This document shows positions 20,621 to 32,554 of a stretch of DNA of 64,000 bases, piece by piece. Made by a program: the position numbers and the translations under genes. Source of the DNA: Augochlora pura (Eukaryota > Arthropoda > Insecta > Hymenoptera > Halictidae); the NCBI RefSeq assembly GCF_028453695.1, contig NC_135778.1:8492244-8556243 (forward strand). The letters run 5' to 3'. Within the stretch, counting starts at the first letter, position 1; each line of letters starts with the position of its first letter. The notes below the pieces were generated by a model. That model did not search any database and was not told where the DNA came from. It saw only the letters and a list, made by a program, of their open reading frames with translations.

Positions 20621-21944
20621 TAAAATAACTGAAATGAAAAATGACGGACTTGCTATTCACTCTCCATCTCTTGCAATCAACGCGGATAATTTTTATCTTG
20701 CAAATAAATCCGCACTCTGCATTTCATATAAAATTGTTTTAAACAACAAGAACATAGAAATATAAGAACAGCTTTTAAAAACCATCAAACAAGTCATTAT
20801 GTAACCACCCTCAATCAAACGGAGGGCTTCAAAGCAAAATAAGAATTCACCCCATCAGTTACGCCATCCAAGAACCAAATAACCATTCATCTCTTTCTCA
20901 CAACAATTTCACCAAGTCATCCAGTACAACGTCTGAAAATTCTTGAAATACTCTGTCATTTCTCGTTTGATCTACTCTATCACGGAAACGCATAAAACCC
21001 GCGGTCTACGCGCGACCCAACCGCTTGGTTTTCACCGAAACGTGTTAATCGCGTATGAAATCGCATCGGACGCGAATCGAGCGAGAAAAGAAACGGCAAC
21101 GGAATGCCACCGAGAGAGCAGAGCGCGCGCGCGCGCGCGACGATTACAGTCCCAGAAGCGTAATAAGACGAGAGGCGCGCTTGTGCATCCTTTAAACGAG
21201 TTTCTGGAAATATGTCAAGGATATGAGCGTCGATATAGTATCGGGTCTCGCGAGGGGAAGGGTGGTGGGACGGGGGAGGGTGGGTGCCAGCTCGTAAAAC
21301 GGCTGGAAAGGATCGAGATTTAGGTTGGTTGATAAGAGAAAACGCTTATCCGGGTTGTGTGTACTTGTTCCGCGCGGCGTCAATGGGTACGTCACGCGCG
21401 GGTTCGGCGCGGCGAGGCCTGGTGAATGGTAAATAAAAGAGAATGTTCATTACGTATCGGTGGAACCGGCCCGACAACACCTGTTGGTCAAAGTCGTTTT
21501 CCTGTTTTGTTCGTCGCTGCCGACACCGCCGCCAGAAGAAAACGTCCGGCTAAGTGGCCCGTGTACCCGCGTTGCCTCTCTTGTTAGCGCCACTCAACGC
21601 GACGCGCTACGCGCGCACGCAGAGACCCTCTCGAATGCGTAACACGCCTCGCCGCCGCTAGCCCCCTTTGGCACCGCGAGGGGTAGAGCGCGGCGGCGAG
21701 GCAATTTCGCCACCTAAATGGAACTTTAGCTGTTTGACCCTTCGCGATAGTGACTGTTTTAACTGTTTGCTGATTCGCCTGCGTGGAAATCGGCTTTTCT
21801 ACCTAGGTTGGTGGTCATTGTTGAAGCTGTTGAATCACTTGTGGTAGGCAACGATTTCTTGTTTATTGTTAAGATTAAAGGGTTCGATTCTAGCATTGTC
21901 AGTTTCAATATTATTATGCAATTTTTCAAAGATCAGATATTTGT
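20621..21944. other. AT-rich DNA then a large GC patch
   Basis: AT-rich to about 20940, CpG-rich to about 21720 with a (GC)n run at 21123-21139, then mixed. The 126-codon plus frame at 20943-21323 is Arg/Glu-rich without a domain. GGTTCGATTCTAGC at about 21890 looks like a tRNA B box, but no tRNA fold surrounds it. Confidence 0.5.
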
Positions 21945-22265
21945 CGTAATTGAGAAAATAAATTAAGTAAAAATAGAAATTTTAATGTGAGAAGCTTCAC
22001 ATTTATTATATAATTTTTTAAGCATTAAATACTTTCTGTTATTAATAAAATAAATTATGTAAAAATTAGAAACTCTGATGTTAAAAGCTCTGATATTATT
22101 ATATATAAGTTTTTAAATATTACATACTTTTCGTGATTAAGAAAATAAATTAATTAAAGGTAGACACTATAATGTTAAAAGCCTTAAAGTTTATTATTTT
22201 TAAATATTAAATACCCTTCGTGATTAATAAAATAAATTAGACAAAAAATAGGAACTTTAATGTTA
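21945..22265. repeat. Tandem repeat, period about 88-94 bp, 3-4 copies
   Basis: AAAATAAATTA followed by an A-rich stretch and an AATGTTAAAAGC-like half recur, anchored near 21951, 22045, 22139 and 22227. Adjacent DNA (22270-22370) repeats a TTATAATTATATAATTA motif. Confidence 0.8.
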
Positions 22266-23090
22266 TAATTTCATAATCTATAATTATATAATTAACAATT
22301 ACATTACTTTATAATTATATAATTAGCAATCAAATGACTTTATAATTATATAATTACATTACTTTTACAATTACGTTACACTACATTGAAATATATAAAT
22401 TCTACAATGAACACATAACCTTAAATTCTGTTTCCTAATATCCTAACCTAAAATCCTCGACCACGTTTCAACGAGAGAGAAAGATCGATAGAATCGATAG
22501 AGGTTTGATCCGAGTTTCACCTGCGGAGGAAGGAAGGAAAGGGGTAGGGGGGGAGGTCCGTAATGCGCGAGATCGCCAGGAGGAATTTTCTCTTAATTAA
22601 CTTTCCGCTCGTCTTTTCTCCGGTTCACGAGGGGGGAGAGGGATAATTGCGCGACAATAATGTGCTTAACCGGACGCGTCTCGCGTAATTTCTGCGTAAT
22701 AAGTGTCCTCCGCGCGAGCGCGCGCGATCCGGTGCAAGAAATAAAATCCTATTAGAAAGATGGATTTGATGGCGGGAAACCGCTGGGAAAGGAAATGCCC
22801 GCTCGATTCTCCTCCTCCTCCTCGCTATAATTCACAGTGTTGCCTCCTCTGGCTCGCGCTCCGCTGCCATATAGAACAAATGTTAATTGAGCAGATCGAA
22901 ACGTATGTGTACGGACGGACCGGATGGAATTTCTATGCAAATTCGAGTTTCTATGCGCCGATTCCACGCCGATCGGAATGAAATAATTTCCGGCTGTATT
23001 TCTATCGCGCCGCGGACTTTCGAACGCGGTTAGTGATCCATGGGACCGGTCAATTATGCTAGATTGTAATTATGGTGTTAGAGGTGCTGC
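22266..23090. other. Non-coding DNA with a GC patch
   Basis: AT-rich to about 22440, then GC-richer to 23050 with short overlapping frames (22752-22981) on both strands. No recognisable product. Confidence 0.5.
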
Positions 23091-23199
23091 GAATTAATTA
23101 GACAAAATTTTCTCTTATAAAATATAGCGAATTTGCTGAACAATGCTACGGTTTAATTAAACAAAATTTTCTCTTATAAAATATAGCGAATTTGTCGCA
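23091..23199. repeat. 59-bp tandem duplication
   Basis: ACAAAATTTTCTCTTATAAA then ATATAGCGAATTTG occurs at 23102 and again at 23161 with no mismatch over the shared core, so the duplication is recent. Confidence 0.9.
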
Positions 23200-24307
23200 A
23201 ATATAAATATATTTAGCAGCGTTTAAATAATAGTTTGAATTTTTGTAATAAATTCTTATTGAATTTTTCGTTATATTAAATTTTATAGGGAAAATTTTGG
23301 AACTCGACGAGGAAATTTATAGTTGTTAATTAATGTATGCGACTCCCGAAAGTTAATCAAAATAAATAATTATATTAAGTTTGTACTAACGGATTTACTA
23401 TTGAATGTCTACTTATAATGTTAAGATAAAATAAAATAAAACTGTCTTATAAAATACAAGTAAACTAAACAAATACACGCCGCCTCACGCTACCCTATTC
23501 TAATCTTCCCCTAATCATCCCCTAAAAATTCCACGCACGAAGCTCGACGCAACTAATTTCATTCAATGTTATTACACAAATACCAGTGCTAATATTACCT
23601 TTATTTACTTCCATTTCTAGACTTTAATAACAGAAAAGTTCAATTTGATTTCGACTTAGAAGAAATTAATAATTTCTTAATTTAGTAAATCTTGCGTGCA
23701 ATCTTTATGACGAGTCCGACTTGTTATTACAGTCCAAGCGGTTAATCCGCATCCAAGCGTCGCGTCACCGAGAATAGCCCCTAATTAAAACAGTAAAACG
23801 CCGTGGCGGACCGGCTCTCCAAAGCTTTTCTTGGAATCTAATCTAAATGGAGAGTCGAATCGTGTCAACTCCGGCGGCTAGAATAGAAACGGGACAGGCT
23901 GGACTCTCGAGGAGCGAACCGAAAAAGTTCGGAACACCGACTGCGCTAACCGGAGAAGACGGAACACGTCGGGGGCCGTTCCATCGCGGATCACCGCTTG
24001 GCAGGACGGTTTATTCGCGTCTATAATTGCACGTTTGTCTAGCCCGACGTTAATTGTCGCTCGCGTTCGCCGGACCGGATAACGGCCAGCCTGGACGAGA
24101 CTGCGTTTTCGGGTTTTTCTGTAGGTTAACTCGATTGAAAATGATTGCCGCACTTTTCCTTGACTTATTTGTATCGTAACGGAATATTGGACTTCTTGGA
24201 ATAAATGGGAGTTTTTGAAATAATTTGTAGTGACGTTTGGACATTTTTTAAAAATTTGTTTTTTTTTAAAGGTGGATATTATATTAAACGATTAATTATC
24301 GATATTG
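23200..24307. other. AT-rich DNA then a GC patch
   Basis: AT-rich to about 23760, CpG-rich at 23760-24120, AT-rich to 24307. A 91-codon minus frame (23878-24153) has no recognisable domain. Confidence 0.5.
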
Positions 24308-24733
24308 TATTAGGTTGGTGCATATGAAATGTAGGATTTTTAAGCGAGTATATAAAACTGCATATCTTTTCTCAAAAGCTATTAATTTAATCAAAATGTG
24401 CCCCAATTGTTTCAATACACTTTTCTCAACGCGAGTTTAATTTATAAATGTCTGTCTTCAGGAAATTCTGATTTTTCGGATCAATAAACTGTAGTATGGA
24501 ATTTTTCAGACTGTCTCCATTTACGTACTGTTTAGCTCACAAAAACTACGCATACGTCGTACAAAACAATTACGAAATTAAATGAAGTAAAATATAAAAT
24601 TTTATAAAATATAGATCTTTCGCCAAGCGACTTTCACTATTTTAAACATTTAGGACAGTTTTTACGGGCTAAATAGTATATAGTATTCATACAGGATAAA
24701 TAGTATATAGTATTCATATGCACCAACCTAATA
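24308..24733 (-). mobile_element. Mariner-like element relic with intact ends
   Basis: The terminal inverted repeats are perfect over 19 bp: TTAGGTTGGTGCATATGAA at 24310-24328 and its reverse complement at 24713-24731. They are flanked by TA target duplications (24308-24309 and 24732-24733). The TTAGGTTGG-type terminus and TA target are typical of insect mariners. At 422 bp it is far shorter than a full mariner of about 1.3 kb. The minus strand near 24392-24435 reads RKVY, stop, NNWGTF, resembling the R-W-x-K-x-x-x-x-x-G-x-F end of a mariner transposase. It is an internally deleted, dead copy. A related end lies at 26010-26085. Confidence 0.85.
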
Positions 24734-25037
24734 AAATGCACTTTACAACGAACGCTTTGTTAACTATTTGACATTATAGATATATGTAATTAGAAAGAAT
24801 TTCACTGATAGATTATTAATTGAAAATTCCATCCGGCTAGATGAGCGAACGAGAAAAACGCGCACGAAGGAAGCAAAAAGAGAGAGAGAGAGGGAGGGGG
24901 AGAGAGAGAGAGAGAGGAGGGTTCTCGTTGCTTATCGGGCAGGTGATAACAATTAACCGGTTAATTCACGAGGCACGTCGGTGACCGGCGACCAATGACA
25001 CCGTGGAATGCCGATTTCTGTTAACCAGATAACGGAC
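24734..25037. other. Non-coding DNA with a short GA tract
   Basis: AT-rich, then a GA-rich stretch at about 24879-24918 and GC-rich sequence. No gene is visible. Confidence 0.55.
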
Positions 25038-25189
25038 TGTGCGCGCGCGCGCGCGGCCAGCCCCGGGAGGAATGCCGGCGAATTTATTATTCCGTGGCCT
25101 GGACAGCGGCGGAAAGGTTTCGCCGCGGCCGCGTTAAGTGTCTTATTTAAATTCGCCGGGGTGCGCGGAGGAAGGGGGGGGGGGGGGGG
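25038..25189. repeat. (GC)n run and G homopolymer in a GC patch
   Basis: An alternating GC run at about 25038-25053 and a 16-base G run at 25174-25189 lie in CpG-rich sequence. The 65-codon frame across them ends in repeat-encoded Gly and Arg. Confidence 0.85.
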
Positions 25190-25418
25190 TCGGCAAAAAA
25201 TTTAAGGACCGCATTAAGGAGTTTTAAAATATCCCGGCGCTTCTTTACCGTCCTTGTTAAGACGGCCGACTTTCCTCAATAAATAAAAGCGACGGTACGC
25301 GGTGTTCTTAGAAATTGACAGAAAGCCGGGCATCGATTAGCGATGTTATTGCGCGCGGTTTTTAATTGCACGCTCTGCCGCGTGACTTTCTTTTTCTTCA
25401 GCCAATCGCTGGAAACTG
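25190..25418. other. Non-coding GC-rich DNA
   Basis: No gene is visible. The segment ends at the TTAA element end at 25419. Confidence 0.5.
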
Positions 25419-25474
25419 TTAACCCCTTGCACTGCGACTCATTTTACGTTACGTTGATCAATACTTATTTATCC
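25419..25474 (+). mobile_element. Family A TTAA-element end, truncated
   Basis: TTAACCCCTTGCACTGCGAC at 25419 matches the right end of the 411-762 element in reverse complement (AACCCTTTGCACTCCGAG). Only about 55 bp remain before the TTAA of the next element. Confidence 0.5.
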
Positions 25475-25713
25475 TTAACCTGTTAGCTGCGCACGACGTG
25501 TATACGCGTCACAAGGAATTGGCAATTTTATCACTTATAATAAATATTCTTCTGCTACGATTTATGTCGAAATGCTTATAGTAATATATTCGTAAATTAC
25601 GCACGCTTTAGGATAATTCTAGAACAATTACCAAGAAAACTACGCTCAGTATAATTGATAAAACGCATAACAAAATTTATCTTCTAAATATAAATACGCA
25701 GCTAAGTAGTTAA
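25475..25713 (-). mobile_element. TTAA-flanked MITE, family C, complete copy 2
   Basis: A 239-bp element with TTAA at 25475-25478 and 25710-25713. The ends TTAACCTGTTAGCTGCGCA and, in reverse complement, TTAACTACTTAGCTGCGTA are alike. It aligns end to end with the 8394-8657 element in inverse orientation. The subterminal palindrome is slightly decayed here (GACGTGTATACGCGTC, 25495-25510). It is non-coding. Confidence 0.85.
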
Positions 25714-25833
25714 TATTTTTCATAAAAGGACCAGACAACTTTTGTTCATTTTATTGTCTTTATGTGCTTTTCTTTCCAGGCTTTGATTAATAATATTAAT
25801 ATTTATGACAATTATATTAAAAATATTGATATT

Positions 25834-25984
25834 AGACAAACTTTGCATTGACTCGTTTGGTATAGAACAAATTTGTGTGGACTCATTTTGCAATGACAAA
25901 ATTTGTATTTACATATTTTGCATGAACAATATTTGTGTGGACTCATTTTGCTATGACAAAATTTCTGAGAATTCATTTTGCTAT
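25834..25984. repeat. 30-bp minisatellite, 5 copies
   Basis: A unit near GACAAAATTTGTGTGGACTC then ATTTTGCAAT repeats about five times with a period of 30 bp. Because 30 is a multiple of three it keeps a plus-strand frame open (25805-26008), giving Cys-rich ICVDSFC-like repeats. I see no sign that it is a gene. Confidence 0.9.
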
Positions 25985-26009
25985 AAACATGGAACATATT
26001 TCGCTTAAA

Positions 26010-26085
26010 TAAGCAACTTTTGAAAAAAGACATACAGTTTTATCGACTTATTTAAAAATCCGACATTTCATATACATCGACCTAA
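26010..26085 (-). mobile_element. Mariner-like element end fragment
   Basis: The final 76 bp match the corresponding end of the 24308-24733 relic: GCAACTTTTGAAAAAAGACA, CAGTTTTATCGACT and TTTAAAAATCCGACATTTC, then ATATACATCGACCTAA. In reverse complement the terminus reads TTAGGTCGATGTATATGAAA. No opposite end was found, so it is a solo terminus. Confidence 0.7.
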
Positions 26086-26599
26086 CATTCAATATAATCT
26101 ATAATAATATCATATATAGCAAAGAAAATAATACAAACAATGGAAAATTAAATCTCCGCGAAACGGATAATTATTTGACAATTTCACCCTCTCAGTGTCG
26201 ACCAAAAGAGTCGCATATAGTTGAAATAATATGAATAATAATATATGTATATATGAAATAACAAAATATACCAAATCTATTCGATATAGTTTACAAGAAC
26301 ACCCTAATGTTATGAAATCAAGCAACTGTTTATTCTACATTTATTAAGAATTATATACTTGTTAAGAATATTATAAAAAGAACAGTTTAAAAAAAGATAC
26401 ATGTTTCTTGGTCACTAAAAGGTTTAAATAGACTCGGTGAACCCACCCCGGCAACCGACATTTAACCATCGTTATCAAGCCACCCATCAAACGATACCAA
26501 ACGCGACAATTTCGTATGCAAAACAAACTCTGCAATCGCCGCACTGAAATCGCTGTAGGCACCCTAATCCAGCCCTATACATTCCTAGCCGTCTTCGCA
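26086..26599. other. AT-rich non-coding DNA with a possible element end
   Basis: ACCCTCTCAGTGTCGACCAA at about 26185 followed by AGAGTCG resembles a decayed TTAA-type end with a subterminal hairpin (CGAC and GTCG arms), but TTAA is not preserved. The short minus-strand frames have no recognisable product. Confidence 0.4.
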
Positions 26600-27300
26600 G
26601 GCCTGCAATCATCGCTCAGCCAAAACCGCGTCGATCAACGGAGCCGCCGCCGTTCGTCGCCTAAAATCCGCGAGCGCGGTCTTTAGATGTGTGCCCGCGG
26701 GCACGGAAAACATTTTCGACGTCTGTCGACGTATATAATTACCCGGAGAACCTGCTGGCCGGTTGAAAAATCGCTGGCGGGCCGCTGCCGAGAAAATGAA
26801 ATTCCCGGTTAACGTATCCTTGCGAAATGATCGCCGCGGCCGGCTGGTATTCGAGCGGGGCCGTTCGCGCGCGCGCGCGCGCGCTCGCGCGGGATAGCGG
26901 CGCGGAAAGGAGGCACGAGAGCTCGCAGAAAAAGAAAAAGATCGCGCGCGTCGCGCCGCGGCGAAAGAATCCCGGGATCGTTTACCCCGTTCACCGGTGT
27001 GCACAGTCTCGGGCCAGAAACTAGTTCCATCGGGTAAAAAGGAAAATAGAAAAGCGAGCTGCCCGGCTAGAGACGCCGTTTCCTGTCTGGCTCGCGCGCC
27101 GCCACCGCCGCCGCCGCTGCGGATCGGGGATAAGCCGGCTCGCGGGGGACCTTGAAAGGCACGCGAGGAATCCGGCCGCGAGCCGAGAGCGTTCTCCTTC
27201 GGTGTTTCCTGCTCTCGCGAAACGATAGAGCGCACCAGCTCCGCGGACCGAGTTGCGCGGCGAGAATAATCGAGCGATGGAAAATTTATGAACAGTTGAT
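26600..27300. other. Strongly GC-rich patch with (GC)n run
   Basis: CpG-dense, with a GC-alternating run at about 26865-26890 and a (CCG)n run at about 27100-27118. The 208-codon minus frame (26609-27235) is Arg/Ser/Ala-rich and has competing frames on the other strand and phases. It shows no domain, so it is not called as a gene. Confidence 0.5.
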
Positions 27301-27309
27301 GCTTTCTTG

Positions 27310-27660
27310 TTGTAGTATATTTATAGCATAGGGTCTCAATATATTTATATCATATTGGAGTTTTAATGTATTCATAGTATATTAGAGTCTCAATATATTT
27401 ATAATATATTAGAGCCTCGATATATTTATGTTATATTAGAGTCTTAATATGTTTATAATATATTAGAGTCTTAATATACTTACAATATGTAATTATGTAT
27501 AATTATGTTGAATTATTAATACTATGATTATAATATTCTTAGTGTTCTTGTAATAAATAATTAAATATATATACATATATCTAGAAAAATAACAACATAT
27601 TAGAGTCCCAATATATCTATAATATATTATAGTCTTATATATTTGTAATATAGAGTCTAT
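27310..27660. repeat. 27-bp AT-rich minisatellite
   Basis: ATTAGAGTCTCAATATATTT then ATAATAT recurs with starts at 27381, 27408, 27435 and 27462, exactly 27 bp apart. Further degenerate copies lie upstream (from 27310) and downstream (27597-27660) after an AT-rich interruption. Confidence 0.85.
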
Positions 27661-27993
27661 ATAAACTAGATGGAAGACAAAAGAGAAAATAGTAACATAA
27701 AACAGTCAGGAAATATGTTAATAAAGACTGCAATTTCCTAGCTTCTGATTTTTCAAGCATTTATATTATTTATTACTTATATTACCGATTTATTAGAAGT
27801 ATTACGTATTTAGATACAATATATTTACATTATCATCTATTCATATAACGCAAAAATATTGAATTATCAGTAGCTGAAAATTACTATTTTTTTTAATGTT
27901 ATTTAGTGAAAATTTCATTCCAGATAATTGTATATTTAACCGTTCATTAAACTGTTAAAAAGATCATATATCATCCTAGTCATTGCTAAATAA
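27661..27993. other. AT-rich non-coding DNA
   Basis: No gene or clear repeat is visible. Confidence 0.5.
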
Positions 27994-28135
27994 AATAAAA
28001 CATTATATAAATAAATCAAAAATAAAATATTATATAATACATCAAAAATAAAATATTATATAATAAATCGCAAATAAAATATTGTATACTAAATAAAAAA
28101 CAAACTGTTATGTACTAAATAAAATATTACCTGTA
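27994..28135. repeat. 26-27-bp AT-rich minisatellite, 4-5 copies
   Basis: AATAAAATATTATATAATA then CATCAAA-like units start at 27994, 28021, 28047 and 28073, then decay. Confidence 0.85.
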
Positions 28136-29949
28136 TAAAATATAGAATATGATTTTTGAGATTTGATGAGATTTGAATGAACATTTATCAGTGAATTTTC
28201 TTCTTCCTTTATTCAGAAATATTTCAGTGAAAATTGCATCGCGATATCTGTAATGGTGCAAAAGCTCCAACCGCTTGTCACTGAATTCCCCTAACCGGAC
28301 GCTACCTCGCGCCGTCGTTTCGAATTAACCGACCGTCCTGGCCGCTCGTTAAAGTCTCCGGCTCGCGGCGACCGCTCGAAATAGCCACGGAGATTCCTTC
28401 ACGCTGCCGCAGCGTCGCACCGCCTGGCAGAGCCGTGGCACGGGGTTACGCAACCCGTCCGGAACCAGAAACCGTGGAAATCTGAGAAAACGAAGAAACT
28501 CGCGAACGATATCGGCCCACCCCGATCTACCCCTCGCGTCGGCGCGATCTTTCCACGAACAGCCGGGGATTCGAAAGCATCGGCCGATTTCGACAGCCTA
28601 CCCAAAAAACGATGGTTCTCTCTGGCTGTTTAATTGACCGTGCCTTATCGGGACTCCGGGGTCTGTGTAATTTGGGCCCGTTTTGTAGTGCATACCGGGT
28701 GCACCATTTTTTAATTCAAATGCGAAACCGTTGTTGTGTTTCTGAGTGGGAATTTTTAAAGGATTGTTTCTTAAATTATTTTATAAATTGTGTGGAAATT
28801 TGTTTTTTGATCGTGGAACATGGATTTTTATTTAATAACAAACTTTGAAAGGGATTGAGTGAATATTTAATATTTATTATTAAATGAATTTTTAGATTTA
28901 ATATTTAAATAAATAGTTGCTTCGTCTCTTAGTAATATAACTAACTTGGTACTAAATAAGACTAAACTGCTCAAGTAAATATTTAATAATAATGGTAGAA
29001 GTGGATTTATTTAAACTTTGTACGATTTTTATTATTTTTGATTAGTTATAGATGTTACTTTAAAGATTGTTTCTTTTAAAATGAATTAAATTTCGTACGA
29101 TTCTTATTATAATATATGCTCCAATGAAGATTTTCTTGCGAAGCAACTTTTATAATATCATAAATTAAGCTTCGTAAATTATATTAATATTATTAATATA
29201 ATTATTAATATATAATATAATTATTTAATATAATTATCGATATATATCCACTAACAATTTAATCAATAAAAATTAATTCCAACCAGCACGGCATGTATAA
29301 ATAAATTTAATACCACCTCAAAGGGTACACTTTAAGATCGCCGCGACAGTGATAATTGAAAAGTGTCGACAGAGTCGAAGGAATAACCGCGTGAAGAAAG
29401 CAAAACGAGAAGCGGTGAAGAACTGGAGGACGCAGAAACGCGGCAAAGAAATCAAGAAATATGTGTTGTCCGCGTTCACGTATTGTTCGGCCGCATATAG
29501 AAAGGACCGTGGAAGCGCGCGTCGGCACCTGTGTTACGTTTATGCTCCCTTACGTGTGAAAACTGACGCCATCGCGTACGAGTATGCCGCCAGGATTCCG
29601 GTGTGACCTCATTCAAGGATAGTTACTTTACACGGCCTCCTTTCTGTCGCCCACTATTTATAAATTGTCACCTTTGTCCGGTCCGGCTGGGTCCCATGGT
29701 TCCGCGCCATCTTTTATTGGCGCGCATGCACTGCGGATTTTATGCAGCGGCGAGAACTATAGACCTGTGAATGGTGCAGTATTAATTTATGATAATTAGA
29801 CCGCGCAGATCAAAGCATTGTTGTTGTATCTGGTGACTTAAAATTTATAGTTTTTAATTTGAATTAGAAATGAGGAAATAAATTTTATTTGAATAAATTG
29901 ATTTTTGGTTTATTTCGTTTCTTTGTTGCTAAGTGCATTGGTTTTCTTG
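28136..29949. other. Mixed non-coding DNA
   Basis: CpG-rich patches at 28260-28700 and 29335-29760 are separated by AT-rich DNA. Short frames (28399-28605, 28612-28848, 29307-29606) have no recognisable domain, and no convincing exon was found. Confidence 0.5.
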
Positions 29950-30140
29950 GATTAGTATATACTACTAACTAAACTATGCTAAGGTATACTAAATCAAACT
30001 ATACTAGGCTATACTAAACCAAACTATACTAGACTACAGTAAACTAAACTATACTAAGCTATACTAAACTAAACTATACTAAGCTATACTATACCAAACT
30101 ATACTAAGCTATAATAAACTATAACTAGCTATACTAAAAA
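29950..30140. repeat. CTATACTAAAC-type minisatellite, cluster 1
   Basis: Tandem degenerate 10-12-bp units such as CTATACTAAAC, CTATACTAAGC and CAAACTATACTA. The same repeat recurs at 32555-32960 and 33442-33759. Confidence 0.9.
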
Positions 30141-32554
30141 TAAAAATATATAAATCTAAAAATATAAACTACTAACAATAAAAAAATATATATCATACTT
30201 GACTTAGCCAATCACGAATCACTTCTATCATAGTAAACGACTTTACTGTAGCATCATGAACCTAACCTAAAACGTACAACGACTTCGTTCAGCGTTTCTT
30301 AAAAATGAAATTATAAGATTCCTGTGAAATTAAAGGGCGCGATTGAACTTTGACTTGCGAACGAAACAATGACTACAATTAGTATAAAGATGGAATATAG
30401 CGTGCGACTGCGATATAGTCTATATTTGGCGACAAGTTCTGGAACACGTACGAACAGAGAGAAAATGGCTGGGAAACCCGAAGGACGTTCGACGACGACC
30501 TTAAGGATGCAGAGAGCAAATATAGCGCTCGGCTCCCGGGTAGAAAGAGAGCATTTGTATTCGAGTTCTCCGAAGAATTAGCCCTAATTAGCAGACTCTC
30601 TCCTTTTCCACGTATTCCGTAATAAACCGGACAAGTTTCGATGCAAATGATATTTTCTTGATCTGTTTCTTTTCGCGCAGCCAGACCCGGGGAATGTTTT
30701 AATGACTCCCTTGAGAAACTTGTCGACGGTGGAAAAAAAAAGCGTTTGCCATGAAACGATTCTGGTAATTGTTTAACGAATCGGCCGGCGGTGCCTTCGG
30801 TTTTCGCCGATTTGTATAACTGCGAGCAATTAGCGTACCGCGGTGCTATCTTGCACGTTTTATGCGCTTACGTGTTCCAATGGACTGTCGACCTGCGCTC
30901 GTGTTGACACTTCACCGACCGGCCATTCGATTATAAACATTTTTATATTAATATACATACATAGTATGAGTATTAAACAATATTTATTTTATCTATGTCA
31001 TTTGTTTTATTCTATTTATATTATTCATCGCTGATGGTGTATAATTAAAAGATTATTAAGAAAAATTGAAAAATTATGTTATAATACTTCAATAATAAAT
31101 AGTAAATTGTTGATTGCTATGGCTACAGGTTAGTAATTAATTAATGTTAGTGGCATTTTTATTTTATGCTTCAATTAGAGCCAATTTTTATCGAAAAAAA
31201 CTATTCTGAGCTTGTTAAAAAATTGTAAATTAATAAATAGGATGTCTTGAATATTTACATAATGTTTATATAAACACAGGTTTTAATGTCTCTTATAAAT
31301 ATTTTACAAGAAAACGTATCGCATGATAATTGCTTGTTTAGATATATTTTTACGAAAATATGCGGCTCACTTTTAGCTTTTTGTTTAAAAAAATAAAGTC
31401 TATTAAATACAGAATAAAAGTTAATTAATTTCCAAAGGCACAGAACGTTCAGAAGATTCAAAAATTAATGTCTTATCCAGTTGATGTTTTCTTATCATTT
31501 ACCCGATTCTTAATAAATAATTAATTTTATTATCTTATCAATTACCGAATAACAAATTCCATTCTATGCCCACTACAGTCGCGATTAAATGCAGCGCACG
31601 AAATAAAAAGTATTCAACACGCCTTCGTATTAACCTTCGCACGAGAACATTAATTGTCGTCGGTCTTTACGTCAAACAACAGTTGTCGGAAACTGTTAAA
31701 TAAATAATCGAATGCAAAAGTGAAGTTCCGAAGCTTTTCCTCGTACTCCGATGTTATATCGACGCGTTTAAATCAACGTCGAGGTCGCCTGAAATTTTAC
31801 GATTTTTCTTCGGTGCTGCGAAATTTTCGAATACCTTGAAATTATCATCGACGTATAAAATTCACGGTCGTCTCGCAACAGTCTATCTTTTCCAGCGTTT
31901 AGGTAGTTTATCTTGTGCAAAGCGTTAATAACGAATCCCAAGAGATGAAACAACCGGCGGTTTTATGCAAACGAATTCTTCGTAGCGGGACGCGGCGAGT
32001 ACCATTTTGAAATCTGACTTCACCGTACAAGGAAAAATCGCGGCGAAACGATCGTGTTTCCATGATGACTACTGGCGCAGAAAATAGTCACGCAATTAGC
32101 ACACCGCGCCTTATAGTAATCGACACCTCGCCGCACAGAGACTAAATGCGTCCTAATAATATGCAGTCGGGTAACATGCATCCCGAATAACCGCTACCGT
32201 TCGCGGAAAAATGATGGGCGAAGTCGTCTCGTTCCTCGTCATCTAGGATCTTAGTAGTATTACTCTTCTTAGTAGTCGTAACGTGCTCGGTTATGTCAAG
32301 GTTGTGTCTTTACGTTAAACTATATAAAATTGTCATTTTTAATCAATATAATAAGTTTTGCTTGATGTGAAAATATTCTGAAATTTTATTATTTTTTATG
32401 TTTTTACCATTTTAATTTTATTGTTGGGATTAATGTCTTTGAGATTTTAATTTTAGTGTTGCAATTAATGTATTTACAATTTAAAAATACGCAGTCTAAT
32501 TGTTATTAGCAAAAGGTTATTGTAACATTCAAAATGATTTTTTGTCGAACTATA
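30141..32554. other. Mixed non-coding DNA
   Basis: AT-rich with a GC-richer part at 30300-30930 and around 31730-32260. Near 32221-32295 a CTCGTTCCTCGTCATCTAGG block recurs, diverged, at about 33069-33125. No recognisable product. Confidence 0.5.

Noticed and set aside
21320..21345. TTAGGTTGGTTGATAAG, similar to a mariner end
   Set aside because: Only about nine bases match the 24310 end, with no TA-flanked partner nearby.
21880..21905. GGTTCGATTC motif resembling a tRNA B box
   Set aside because: No A box at the right distance and no cloverleaf can be drawn around it.
22440..22450. CCTAACCTAA-like strings (also near 30260)
   Set aside because: Reminiscent of the TTAGG telomere repeat of many insects, but only two units or fewer with no array.
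26609..27235. 208-codon minus-strand open frame
   Set aside because: Composition-driven frame in a CpG-dense patch with (GC)n and (CCG)n runs. No recognisable family.
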